DNA of 64,000 nucleotides from Rhynchosporium graminicola (GCA_900074885.1 FJUW01000008.1:2495-66494), one strand, 5' to 3'; counted from the first letter of the stretch, positions 26,763 to 37,576 are shown. Made by a program: numbers and translations. Notes: a model not told the origin generated them from the letters alone.

Positions 26763-27906
26763 CTAAAACTCTACTTCTTTAATTACTTCTACTTTACTAG
26801 CTTTCTCTCCTAAGTTCTCCGGAGCTCCTAGTAATTCTAGAATATCTAGAACTAGAACTATTATATCTAACTCCTTACTTAAATCTACTAATATAGTCTT
26901 AGTAGTAGACTGAGTATAATAGCTAATCTTATAAGGTTTCTTCTTTAGAGAAAGTCCGAGAGTATCTAGATCCGACGCTATCTCTGAACTAGAAAGTAAA
27001 TTCCTCTTTCCCCTAGTATTAGATATTATAGCTTTAAATATAGCTTTCTTCGCAAATTCCTATATAATACTATTTAACTCTTTTATCTACTTTAATACTA
27101 TTTATACTATTAACTTAGATTTCGCCGAATCTACTATTAAAAGATCTAGATCCTATATTATATTAGTATTATACTAGTATCTAAGGATTTAAGATCTTAA
27201 CTTATTACCTTAATAAACTCTAACTCCTTAAATACTTTCTCTATAGAACGCTTTAAAGCCTAAATCTCTACTAATTATATAGTAGTAATCTCTAACGTAA
27301 TAATAAGAGTAGTAGATTTCGTAAGATAATAGATCCGATCAATCGCCTTATAAGTAGCTATAATACCGCTCCGATTTAGCTCCGCGTCCTTAGCTTCGCT
27401 ACTAAGAAGTAACCCGGATAAAATAGCGTACTTTATATTAATATAGTTAAGTAACTATAACGTATTAATATATATACTTACGTTTAGGTTTAAGTAACTT
27501 ATAAGCTCGTAACCGCTCTTTAACGCCGAATAATACTTATAAAGCTTAGAGTTAAGCTTATTAAATAAGTATAAGAGTTCTAAAATAGGAGTATTATTAT
27601 ACTTTATCTTAAGGAAAGCGCGAATATACTATAAGTAATATATATAATACGCCGCCGAAAGAGCACCGGCAGGAACTAGTAAAGGCACTATAAGAATTAG
27701 TATTATAGATCCGTGAAACCCCTGTACCGCAGGACTATCCCTAAAACTAAGATAGGAAACTTACTTATATTAAGAGAAGAGTTAATTAGGTCGATTAATA
27801 TATAAGATTATAGCAGACTACTATAGTAGTTAGTAATAATACCTACTCTAGGACCTATATCGCAGTCTAGGGAGAATAAACTTATGAGTTAAAGTAGTTA
27901 TCGCAG
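26763..27906 (-). pseudogene. Antisense intron-containing gene carried by the Gypsy-4 chromovirus (copy 2)
   Basis: Same gene as at 4318-5465, on the minus strand and again antisense to the element. Exon 1 is 27765 to about 27906, intron 1 27688-27764 (77 bp, donor GTAAGT, branch ACTAAT, acceptor TTATAG), exon 2 27206-27687 (482 bp), intron 2 27153-27205 (53 bp, donor ATAAGT) and exon 3 26763-27152 (390 bp, stop TAG). Exon 2 and exon 3 lengths are identical in both copies, while intron 1 differs by 4 bp, which would shift the frame if it were coding. The intact and mutated donors alternate: GTAAGT survives at intron 1 here and at intron 2 in copy 1. Conserved pieces include PLLVPAGALSAAY, LLSSEAKDAELNRSG and APENLGEKASKVEVIKEVEF. 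Function unknown. Confidence 0.75.
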
Positions 27907-28213
27907 ATAAAAAGGAAAAGCTCTAATATTAATAAACCCCTTCCTTTATATACCTTACGCCCTACTCAAACTCGACTCCTATTATAAATAGATAAAGTAA
28001 ATACTACTTACCGCCCGATTTGGAAGCTACGACTAATATAGAACTATTAAAGCGAAATAACTAGTAAGAACATAATAAAGAATTTACTACTACTAAAGAG
28101 CAGCTAACGCATATTACGCGAATATCGACGAAAATAGTTATAATAAAGACTAATTCCAGTATAAACTATAACCTTCTAAGCTTAAGGTTAAGCTCTTCTT
28201 AAGGGGAGGGTAA

Positions 28214-28481
28214 TATAATAATAGCTTACCTGAATATTATATAAGAAGAAGGGTAGATAATAGGGCTTAAGTTCATAGGTATCCCAGCAGAACTAGTATC
28301 CGACCCGGTATAGTATCGGACTAGTACTAGCATATATATATAAGGTGCCTTATACTTTATCTCTCTTCTTCTTCCTTCCTTATCTTTTTATTTCCTTCGT
28401 AGTAGACTATATAAGATCGCTCTTAGCCTCCCTACTCGTTTATTCTTGCTTATATACCGCCTTAAGTCTTATGTCGTTATA
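28214..28481 (+). repeat. Gypsy-4 3' LTR (268 bp)
   Basis: Matches the split 5' LTR and both Gypsy-1 LTRs. It is repeated at 29021-29288 as part of the 806-bp duplicated block. The identical 69-residue open frames at 28345 and 29152 are LTR translations, not genes. Confidence 0.9.
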
Positions 28482-28774
28482 TAAAGTTAATAATTCCGAA
28501 ATTATCGCATCTCGAGGTGCAGAGTCTTCCGCGCTAGCGCCGGAACCCACCTAAGTTCCTAGGACTCAAAATATACCCGATTTACCCTCTGCAGACGCTA
28601 AATCGACGTCCTAGGACTATCTAGAGGATCCGGAAGACCCGGAATCGGAACCTATTACTATAACTACGCTAGAGCCGTATAAACGCAAGAAGATAAGTAG
28701 CTCTACCTCCTTAAACTTAGTAGATAGCTATAAGCTTAAGGGAGGAGAGAACTATACGGAATAGAGAGATAAGN

Positions 28775-29580
28775 AAACTCGACTCCTATTATAAATAGAT
28801 AAAGTAAATACTACTTACCGCCCGATTTGGAAGCTACGACTAATATAGTACTATTATAGCGACGTAACTAGTCAGAACCTAATAAAGAATTTACTACTAC
28901 TAAAGAGCAGCTAGCGCCTATTACGCGAATATCGACGAAAATAGTTATAATAAAGACTAATTCCAGTATAAACTATAACCTTCTAAGCTTAAGGTTAAGC
29001 TCTTCTTAAGGGGAGGGTAATATAATAATAGCTTACCTGAATATTATATAAGAAGAAGGGTAGATAATAGGGCTTAAGTTCATAGGTATCCCAGCAGAAC
29101 TAGTATCCGACCCGGTATAGTATCGGACTAGTACTAGCATATATATATAAGGTGCCTTATACTTTATCTCTCTTCTTCTTCCTTCCTTATCTTTTTATTT
29201 CCTTCGTAGTAGACTATATAAGATCGCTCTTAGCCTCCCTACTCGTTTATTCTTGCTTATATACCGCCTTAAGTCTTATGTCGTTATATAAAGTTAATAA
29301 TTCCGAAATTATCGCATCTCGAGGTGCAGAGTCTTCCGCGCTAGCGCCGGAACCCACCTAAGTTCCTAGGACTCAAAATATACCCGATTTACCCTCTGCA
29401 GACGCTAAATCGACGTCCTAGGACTATCTAGAGGATCCGGAAGACCCGGAATCGGAACCTATTACTATAACTACGCTAGAGCCGTATAAACGCAAGAAGA
29501 TAAGTAGCTCTACCTCCTTAAACTTAGTAGATAGCTATAAGCTTAAGGGAGGAGAGAACTATACGGAATAAAGAGATAAG
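28775..29580. repeat. 806-bp duplication of 27968-28773 after a single N (probable assembly artefact)
   Basis: Constant offset 807. Copy 1 differs from copy 2 mainly by about eight changes to A clustered at about 28034-28111 (for example CGAAATAAC versus CGACGTAAC). The Gypsy-1 homologue agrees with copy 2, so copy 1 probably carries base-call errors at a contig end. Confidence 0.9.
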
Positions 29581-30174
29581 GTACTGAATATTACTAAAAC
29601 TAATAGAATTAGCAAGTTTCTTAACGTTAAATCGCGTGACTACGTGCCTAAAGAGGTAGACGAATAAGATAATAAGGTCGATAATAAAGCCCTTAAGAAG
29701 TAGCAAGATTAGGAGTCTAGAGAGAGTCAAATAAAGCTAGTAATCACGTTGAATTATAAGGCCGGACCTCTCGCGTATATAACTAGTAAAACTACTATAT
29801 TAGATATGTAGGAGGCCTTATAGGCGCAGTACGAAGGAGGTAGTAATATACTAGTATATAACGCTATATAAGATTACGTTAAGCTCTAGTATAACGATTT
29901 CAACTCCCTAGAGAAGTTTATTATCGCTTTTAAGCTCTCGATTATCAAATTAGAGACTTTGATAATAGCTCTACCTCCGGTATAGTATCTAATTATATTT
30001 ATTACTATAGTTTCAGAAAAATAGCCTATATAAGCTGAAAGATAACGTTCTCTCTTAAGAGTTTCTTCTAGTAATAACCTAGAGACGAATAAGAAAGCTA
30101 ACTCAGAAGTGACCTTAATTAGTCTGATTAAAGATATCACTAATAAAGCTAGAGCTAGTGATTCTACTAGAAAN

Positions 30175-30469
30175 TTAAGCTCTAGTATAACGATTTCAAC
30201 TCCTTAGAGAAGTTTATTATCGCTTTTAAGCTCTTAATTATCAAATTAGAGACTTTGATAATAGCTCTACCTCCGGTATAGTATCTAATTATATTTATTA
30301 CTATAGTTTCAGAAAAATAGCCTATATAAGCTGAAAGATAACGTTCTCTCTTAAGAGTTTCTTCTAGTAATAACCTAGAGACGAATAAGAAAGCTAACTC
30401 AGAAGTGACCTTAATTAGTCTGATTAAAGATATCACTAATAAAGCTAGAGCTAGTGATTCTACTAGAAA
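30175..30469. repeat. 295-bp duplication of 29879-30173 after a single N (probable assembly artefact)
   Basis: Constant offset 296. Copies differ by a few C/T changes (CTCCCTAGAG versus CTCCTTAGAG, CTCGATTATC versus TTAATTATC). It lies inside copia gag, and both copies carry the same antisense open frame, which is not a gene. Confidence 0.88.
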
Positions 30470-31222
30470 GATAGCAGGATAAGCCTTATACGGTAATAAG
30501 TCTATACCTAAGAAAGGAAGCAGCGGAGGAGCTACTAAGCCGGCTAGTAAGGATACTAGGCCGACTTATAAGCACTATAAATAGACGTCGCTAAAGTATA
30601 CTCCAGAGAACTATTTTGTTATTAATAAGCAGAAGAAGAAGGAGTTTAAGGAGAAGTCTAGAAAGAAGTGGATCCCGCATACCGAATAGCTAAAGAAGAA
30701 GGAGGGAGAGAGTAAGACTAATAAGACTAATAAGAAGAAGACTAGTAGTAGAAAGAAGAAGAATAACGATTCCGATGATAGTAGTATCTTCGGCGTAGCC
30801 CTTTTACTATATTTCCCTACTATTACGGCTTCTATAGCTATATTCTCTTACTATAATAAGTCATGATAGCTCTTCGATACCGGCGCTACGGAGCATATAT
30901 CTAATAACCTTTCTAAGTTTACCTTATATACGCTAAGAGACGATTTATAGTATATACTTACTATTAATAGGCTATTACGCCCTACCGGGATTAGAAGTTA
31001 TACGATTAAGGCGATAAAGACCGATAGTATAATACGTATATTAGAGTACTATAATATACTATATATCCCGCAGTCTCTAGTCTACTTATACTCCGGTTCT
31101 AAATTGAATAAATTAGAAGGTTATTTACGTAGTTCTATTCTCTATACGTCTAAGGAGAAGGAGATCTATATAATTAACGAAGATCTGTTTATTATTAAGG
31201 AGACCTCCGGCGTAAGGTACGC

Positions 31223-34200
31223 TATAAGGGGCGAGCCCTAGGATTAAGCACCGGCGATACTTATACTTACTAAGCCTAGCAGTACCTGTATATTTTCCCT
31301 TAGAGCTAAGCTAGAACTTAACTCTCTCTTATATCGAACTTCTTAAATACTATACTTAACTATCTGTATATACGTTACTTACTTATAATATTAAGTTCGA
31401 TTAAATAACTAGCTCCTATAGCTTTTATATTAGAGTCCGAATAATCGTAATCGAGGAACGAAGTCTTCGATAAATAATTAATAATAAGATAGTAAAAGTA
31501 TAAGAGTAATAGAAGCCGAATCGATACTAAGGATACTTAGAGAAAGCTCTAAGAACACGAGAAAAGATAAAGATTCGATAGATTCTACTATTCTTAAGCT
31601 AGAGTATACTTAATTTATCTCTTAAACTTATAAGATAAGAGTAGAAAAGTAATTAAAAAATTTTTATAAAAGTAGAAAGATAAGAAGTAGCTTAAAGTAT
31701 AAACTACTCCTAAATAAATAAGGAAAGTAGCGATAATTAGTTAGTTGCTACTTATAAATAAGCGGATAATAGAAGCTATTTAATAGCTTAAGTAAAATAT
31801 ATACCTAAAAGATATAAGAAGTAATTATCGCTAGCTAGTAGTTACTTAGGAATACGCAGATAATAAGAACTTTTTAATAATATCTAAGATAAAGAAAAGA
31901 AGTTTACTTTACTTAGAATAAGAAAGCGATAGCTACTTAATAATAGCTACTATAAAGATATCGGAAGATAATAATATAAGTAAGCTATAATAAAGAACTA
32001 TTCCGGAAGTAGCTATATATATGCTAATCTCCGGACTCTAAAGAAGTACTCTAGTAAGCTAGAGATAGAAGATAAAAGATATTTAAAATAGATAATATAA
32101 AGAGAAGTTATAATAAAAGACTACTCTAAGAGTAGATAGCTACGAAAGCGCTAGCCTCCGAACGCTTAAGGAAGAGCTCCGCGATATTAGAAGTAGAAGG
32201 AAGTTTATCTTATCTTAAATAAGAAAGTAGTAGCTATATAATAATAGCTACTATAAAGATACTAGAAGATAATAATATAAAAAGGGCTATAACGAAAGAT
32301 TATTCCGGGGGTAGATAGCTATATAAGCGCTAGCCTCCGGAAGCTTAAGGAAAGGCTCCGCGATATTAGAAGTAGAAAGAGGTTTATCTTATTTTAAATA
32401 AGAAAGCGATAGCTATATAATAGTAGCTACTATAAAGATACCGGAAGATAATAATATAAAGGAGGCTATAATAAAAGACTACTCTGAGAGTAGATAGCTA
32501 TATAAGCGCTAGCCTCCGGAAGCTTAAGGAAAGGCTCTATAATATTAGAAGCAGAAGGAAGTTTATCTTACCTTAAATAGGAAAGTAATAGCTATATAAT
32601 AGTAGCTACTATAAAGACGCCGGAAGACGATAATATAAAAGGGGCCTTAACGAAAGACTACTCCGGGGATAGATAGCTATATAAGCGCTAGCCTCCGGAA
32701 GCTTAAGGAAGAGCTCTATAATATTAAAAGTAGAAGAAAGTTTATCTTACCTTAAATAGGAAAGCGGTAGCTATATAATAGTAGCTACTATAAAGACACT
32801 GGAAGATAATAATATAAAAGGGGCTATAACGAAAGACTACTCCGGGGGTAGATAGCTACGTAAGCGCTAGCCTCCGGAAGCTTAAGAAAGGGCTCTAAGA
32901 TATTAGAAGCGGAAGGAAACGCTAAATATTAATAATAGGGCTATAATAAGGAATTACTCTAGAGATAGCTACGTATATATAAGTCTCCGGGGGTTTAAGG
33001 AAGGGCTATATAAGTTAGAAACGGAAAAAGGTATATTCTACTTAAATAGGAAGGCGATAGTTACTAGAAGGTAGCTACTATAAAGATAGCGTAAGACTAT
33101 AAGAAAGGAGGCTAAAGCTATATAGCGATAGCAGAACTACTTAAGTCTTAAGTATAAGTCGATATAATTAGCTCGCTAAAGGAAAAAGAAAAAGAAGATT
33201 AATTTTAGATTTTCTTTTTCTTAAGAAGATAACGCTATAGAAAAGATACGTATTTCGTTATATTTCCTACGGAGTCCCTAGGAGGCTCGGCAGAGTCTTA
33301 AAACAAGAGCTAGAGGTACTCCTCTAGTACTAAAAGAGGGTAAGCTAATAGAAAATAAGCAGAGTCTAATAATTACTTATATTTAACCCTATTAAGCGAT
33401 AATAGTAATAATAGAAGTAATAACCTCGGAGGCTAAAGGACTGAAAAATATTAGTTACTAATAAGAAATATACGAGGACTAAATAAACTTACGCGAAAAG
33501 AAGACTAGAGGATTAGAGGTGCTTAAGGGCTTTCTAGGCCTTTAATACCTTAACGAGATTAGTATAAGTCTTATTTCTATATAAAGCGTAAAGCGATAAG
33601 AAATAAGCGGAGTATAATACTTATTTATTAGTATTAGCGGAATAAGTCTAAATAAAGTAAGCGATATAGGAGATTTAAGGACTATTATATAAGCTAATTA
33701 TTTTCGCGCGGAACCCGGGGAAAACTTATAAGTTCTCGTAATTCTTTTTCTTATCTTTATAATAGATATAGGATCGGGAGCGATTCGACTGAGTTCGTTA
33801 GGATTCCGTCCGAGAACGGGCGGAGTATAATACTTATAGCTTAGTTAATATAACTAGAGCCTAAGAGAGTATAAGCGATATAGTAAATTATAAGAGATAT
33901 CTAATTCCGCTGGTTTTAGCGCGGATCCCGATAGCGTAATAGAAGGATTTTTAATATATAATTCGCGAATTTTAATATTTCTTTTAATAGAAAGAGGAAA
34001 GGGGGACTTACTTTATTATAATTATTATTATTATATAAAGAAAAGTCTGAAAAGGTAGAAGGTCTCTTCTTTTATAATATCTTAGCCGGATCGAGTGATA
34101 ATAAGAGCGGAGCGCTAGCTTAATATAGCGGGATAATAATAAAGGAAGCGAGCGATAATAGGAGGAAGTATAATAATAGCTAGATCGAGCGATAATAGGA

Positions 34201-34531
34201 GCGGAGCGCTAGCTTAATACGGCGGGATTATAATAAAGAAAGCGGATAATAATAATTAGAATGCTTAACGTTTAGTAATAGAACGCGGTTATTAACTATA
34301 GGGAGGTTCTACGACTATTTACTATTAGTCTCCGCTAGAAAACAGGCAGGAGGAGGAGAGTAATATAAGGGGCGAGCCCTAGGATTAAGTACCGGCGATA
34401 CTTATACTTACTAAGCCTAGTAGCACTCGCATATTTTCCCTCGGAGCTAAGCTAGAACCTGACTCTCTCCTGTATCGAACTTCTTAAATACTATACTTGA
34501 CTATCTGCGTACGCGTTGCTCACCCGTGATA
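31223..34531 (+). mobile_element. TRIM-B: second copy of the 168-bp-LTR non-autonomous element, longer and inverted relative to TRIM-A
   Basis: LTRs are 31223-31390 (5') and 34364-34531 (3'). A polypurine tract AGGCAGGAGGAGGAGAG precedes the 3' LTR, giving plus-strand sense. The 5-bp flanks are TACGC on the left (31218-31222) and TATAT on the right (34532-34536). They do not match each other but pair with those of TRIM-A. The 179-bp tandem array lies at about 32130-33020. About 1.1 kb between roughly 33180 and 34250 has no counterpart in TRIM-A and shows no gag/pol; it includes purine-rich stretches and short GC-richer motifs. The element interrupts copia (left) and Gypsy-2 integrase (right). 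Confidence 0.85.
32130..33020. repeat. 179-bp tandem repeat inside TRIM-B (5 full units)
   Basis: The reverse-complement marker CCTCCGGAAGCTTAAGGAA recurs at about 32333, 32513, 32691 and 32871, with a variant CTCCGAACGCTTAAGG near 32156 and a partial unit near 32985. The period is 179 bp, and there is one unit more than in TRIM-A. Confidence 0.88.
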
Positions 34532-35854
34532 TATATAAAGTTAATCTAAGCGATATATAATACTAAGATATATAGATACCTAAGATAAGATTTAGCTACT
34601 ATTACTATAAGTTAGTAGTTCTTCTAGCTATAGATATTAGAAGATATAAGAAAGTTCGTTCGGAACTATAATACTTATAGAAAGAATAAAATATAGCGAG
34701 ATCAGAAGTAAAGATTCCTTAAACTACTACTACTACTAGACTAGATCTAGTAAGAAATTTCTATTGATTTTATTATTAATTTTTTAGAAAGTAAAAGATA
34801 TACTAACTTAATTATAATTACTAATTAGCTTAAGAAGGGAATTATATATAATAGATTACTATTATTTAACGTAGAAGCTATAGTAAAATAGTTTATATAA
34901 GTTTACTATAGATAATACGTATTATTACGCGTAATTATATCTGACTAAGAGAAATAATTCGTTAGAATATTATAAATATAAGTATATTCTTTACTAAGGA
35001 TTATATAACGCTTTTCTATAGCTTATTACTCAGAAACTAATAGCTCTATAGAGAGGCTAAACTAGATATTAGAGATATATTTATATATATTCGTAGACTT
35101 TATATAAGATAATTAGTTTAATATATTACTATTAATAGAAGTAGTAATTAATAATCGAGACGCTATATTAATAAGAGTAAGCTTATTCTTTTTAACTTAT
35201 AGTTACTATATACGATATATCGATTTAGATATCGAAAACGAGCTTATTACTATTACTAACTATTTACTTATTTAAAAGGCAGATACGATCTTAAAGAAGC
35301 TATAAGATACTAGGGAATAAGTATAAATAGTAATAATAATAATAATATAATAAGTCTAAGAAGAAGTTACTAACTATTACTACTAATAAGCCCTAGAGTT
35401 TAAAGTTAGAGATAAAGTCTAATTAAGTTTATAGAATATTCGTACGAATCGGCTTATAAAGAAACTCGACGTAAAGTAAGCTAAGTATATAGTACTCGAA
35501 GCAGTTAGATCGTATAGCTATTACTTAGATACGCTACTAAGAATATATAATATTTTTCATATATAGTTATTACGCTTAGCTATTACTAACTTATTACCGA
35601 GCTAAGTATAAGATAACTTATAGCTATTACTACTATTAGTAGCAGACGAAAACAAGTTCGAAGTAGAAGAAATCCTAGTAAAGAGATCCTTTCGACGAGG
35701 AGACTAAATAAAGAAGAAGTATCTAGATAAATAGATAAGTTACGTAAGACTAATATAAGAACTAGAAGTAGCTCTTACTACTACTATAGCACTTAATAGG
35801 TAAGAAGAGAAGAATAGACCCGAGGGCCCTAACCTCGAAACGGGAGGAGGTTAA
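34532..35854 (+). mobile_element. Gypsy-2 integrase and 3' end of pol (plus strand)
   Basis: The frame opens with AIYNTKIYRYL and a degraded zinc-binding domain (EDIRKFVRNYNTYRKNK, Cys lost to RIP). The integrase core follows: IDFIINFLESKRYTNLIIIT near 34760, then VIISD.EK.FVRI near 34940 and an LAI.NRDA-like LLLIEVVINNRDAI near 35140. The C-terminal part at 35390-35600 reads FKVRDKV.LSL.NIRTNRLIKKLD and HI.LLRLAITN. Many TAG/TAA stops are present. A polypurine tract GGGAGGAGG (35842-35850) marks the 3' LTR. The upstream half is on the minus strand at 13861-15896 and 3573-3742. Confidence 0.8.
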
Positions 35855-37375
35855 TATAACGAGTTACACTTATTAGTATACTTAACGCCTAAGGCGTCTA
35901 CGCTAGTACCTGACGTATTATTATACGTGTTCTAATACTACTACTACTAGCGGCTGCAGTATTATCTTTTCTTAGAAGAGAGACTCTTATTCCTCTCTTT
36001 CCTCCTTAGTTAATTCTCCTTATAATATAGATGTGACGGCGCATAGTATACGTGGCAGATACGGGCTAGTATCGGTGCCTTAGGTATACCCTCCTTATAT
36101 ATATAGAAGGTATAGACTCCTTTAGAGCTCTGCATCTTTCTATTTCCTTCGTACTAGATTATATAAGATCGCTCTTAGCCTCCCTACTTGTTTATTCTTG
36201 CTTATATACCGCCTTAAGTCTTATGTCGTTATATTAAATAGAAAGATTAAGACCGCTAGGGATAGTATTAAATAATATCTCACTTAGAAAACTCGATTCG
36301 GACGTACGACTTCGACTATTAGGGAGCTCTTCGCTGAGTTATCTCTAATTACCTTAGATTTTTATACTTCGGAATCATACGGAAACAGTTAGTACTATTA
36401 ATTACGAATTCGATAGTTAGGTTTTAAAAAGAGCCGAGATTCTAGAGATCTCTCGGATAGCTAGGAATTTAAATATAATTTAGCCTCAGAAGTACTAGTA
36501 TTACTACGAAGTCACTCTCGGATACTTCGAAACTCGTTCCTTAATACGTACGAAGTAAAAAAGCAGACGAATTTTAAGTAGAAACTTCCCTATAGGCCCT
36601 AATATTTATTATCCCCTTACCAGACTTTAACCTTCCGAAAGCAGCTCTAATAGCGAAAAACCTTACTTTTAAGCTAGGACGAAGTAGCTTATTACCCTAG
36701 CGGAAATTGCCGGAATCCGACTTATAACCCCTGTACCCCGGTATAATTTATCCCCCTCGGCAGAATCGACCTCCCTCTACTAGAACCTTTAATTTAATAC
36801 TTTCTATATCTACTTAATGAAGATATCTAACTCTCCTTAATCTTTTAGCTTCTTTAGAATTCGATTTGGACTTTCGTTTCTTTCGTAACCTTTAAGTGTT
36901 TTAATCACTCGCTTAGCCTCGCTTATTTAGTAAAACTCGGTATTACAATTACCGGAGATTACGTTTCCCTCTATAGAAGAGATAATCTCGGTACTGAATT
37001 AGTATCTACGGTTTCGGTTTAATAGAATAATTAGAGGTTATTATATTTAACTGCGTTTTATACCTACTTTATTTCCTTTGTTCGATTCTTTAAGGCTCGA
37101 GGGCGAGCCTTTATCTTAGAAGGGGGTAATATGACGGCGCATAGTATACGTGGTAGATACGGGCTAGTATCGGTGCCTTAGGCATACCCTCCTTGTATAT
37201 ATAGAAGGTGCAGACTCCTTTAGAGCTCTATATCTTTCTATTTCCTTCGTACTAGACTATATAAGATCGCTCTTGGCCTCCCTACTTGTTTATTCTTGCT
37301 TGTATACCGCCTTGAGTCTTGTGTCGTTACAACAGACGAGCTTTTGCACTGCATACTTTGCATACGCCCTGTGAT
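35855..37375 (+). repeat. Gypsy-2 3' LTR, split by Gypsy-5
   Basis: The LTR is 35855-36031 plus 37337-37375, about 216 bp after removing Gypsy-5. It starts TATAACGAG right after the polypurine tract and ends near GCCCTGTGATA. The right piece keeps CA dinucleotides (TTGCACTGCATAC), whereas the left piece is strongly RIP-mutated. Confidence 0.75.
36032..37331 (+). mobile_element. Gypsy-5: 1.3-kb non-autonomous, gag-only LTR element
   Basis: LTRs of 202 bp lie at 36032-36233 and 37130-37331. The TSD is ATAGA/ACAGA (36027-36031 and 37332-37336; one C/T change). The 896-bp interior has no protease, RT or integrase. Its leader and gag start resemble Gypsy-4 (TATTAAA..GAAAGATTAAGA and AGATCTCTCGGATA). 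About 85 bp at the 3' end of its LTR nearly match the chromovirus LTR (CTATATAAGATCGCTCTTGG through GTGTCGTTACA), so Gypsy-1/4 could have supplied its proteins. The right LTR is much less RIP-mutated than the left. A polypurine tract AGAAGGGGG precedes the 3' LTR. Confidence 0.85.
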
Positions 37376-37576
37376 ACACCCGTTAGTATACTCAACGCTT
37401 AGTCGTCTACGCTAGCACCTGACCTAGTGCCATATGTTTACTAATACTACTACTACTAGCGGCCGCGGTATTACCTTTCCTTCGAAGGGAGACTCCTGGT
37501 CCTCCCTTCTCTTAGTTAATTCTCTTTATAATACAGACGAGCCTTTATACTATATACTTTGCATTCGCCCCGTGAC
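37376..37576 (+). repeat. Second Gypsy-2-type LTR, adjoining the first
   Basis: It aligns with 35866-36031/37337-37375 from TACACCCGTTAGTATAC through TTGCATTCGCCCCGTGA but lacks the first dozen bases, abutting the previous LTR directly. It is little RIP-mutated. It could be a solo LTR or the product of LTR-LTR recombination. Confidence 0.65.

Larger units (their letters stand above)
16690..28481 (+). mobile_element. Gypsy-4: full-length chromovirus, same family as Gypsy-1, nested in copia gag
   Basis: The 5' LTR (16690-16906 plus 20927-20977) is split by Gypsy-3. The 3' LTR is 28214-28481. The TSD is TAAAG (16685-16689 and 28482-28486). On the plus strand come gag about 21000-22450, protease near 22850 (INTGANSYLFIN, the first D read as N), RT 23600-24250 (LRFYIDYYKLNTI; YLDNILIY), RNase H 24600-24950, integrase 25380-26200 (TDR.TEIMN.YIN.YLRPF) and a chromodomain 26400-26640 (LLRGNLKY.VR.LSYNLD). 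The polypurine tract AAGGGGAGGG (28201-28210) precedes the 3' LTR. Without Gypsy-3 and one TSD the element is 7772 bp. It carries the second copy of the antisense gene. Confidence 0.92.
28482..31222 (+). mobile_element. Copia gag and protease (RIP-degraded, contains two artefactual duplications)
   Basis: The plus strand resumes the copia gag after Gypsy-4. A gag of the UBN2 type runs from about 29540 (LNITKTNRISKFLNVKSRDY) to 30480 (TLISLIKDITNKARASDS). A basic lysine-rich region follows, then an aspartic protease with LFDTGATEHISNN at about 30870-30910. The frame ends in KETSGVRYA, where TRIM-B interrupts it at 31223. The next codons are found on the minus strand at 1401 (SLPGLSLLAAVEQARVDIER). 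The blocks 28775-29580 and 30175-30469 duplicate the preceding sequence after single Ns, so the true element is about 1.1 kb shorter. Confidence 0.8.

Noticed and set aside
28345..29361. Two identical 69-residue hydrophobic open frames (28345-28554, 29152-29361)
   Set aside because: They lie within the chromovirus LTR and its artefactual second copy; the identical protein is a by-product of the repeated DNA.
29886..30436. Two nearly identical 84-residue minus-strand open frames
   Set aside because: They are antisense to the copia gag and duplicated by the N-joined 295-bp block.
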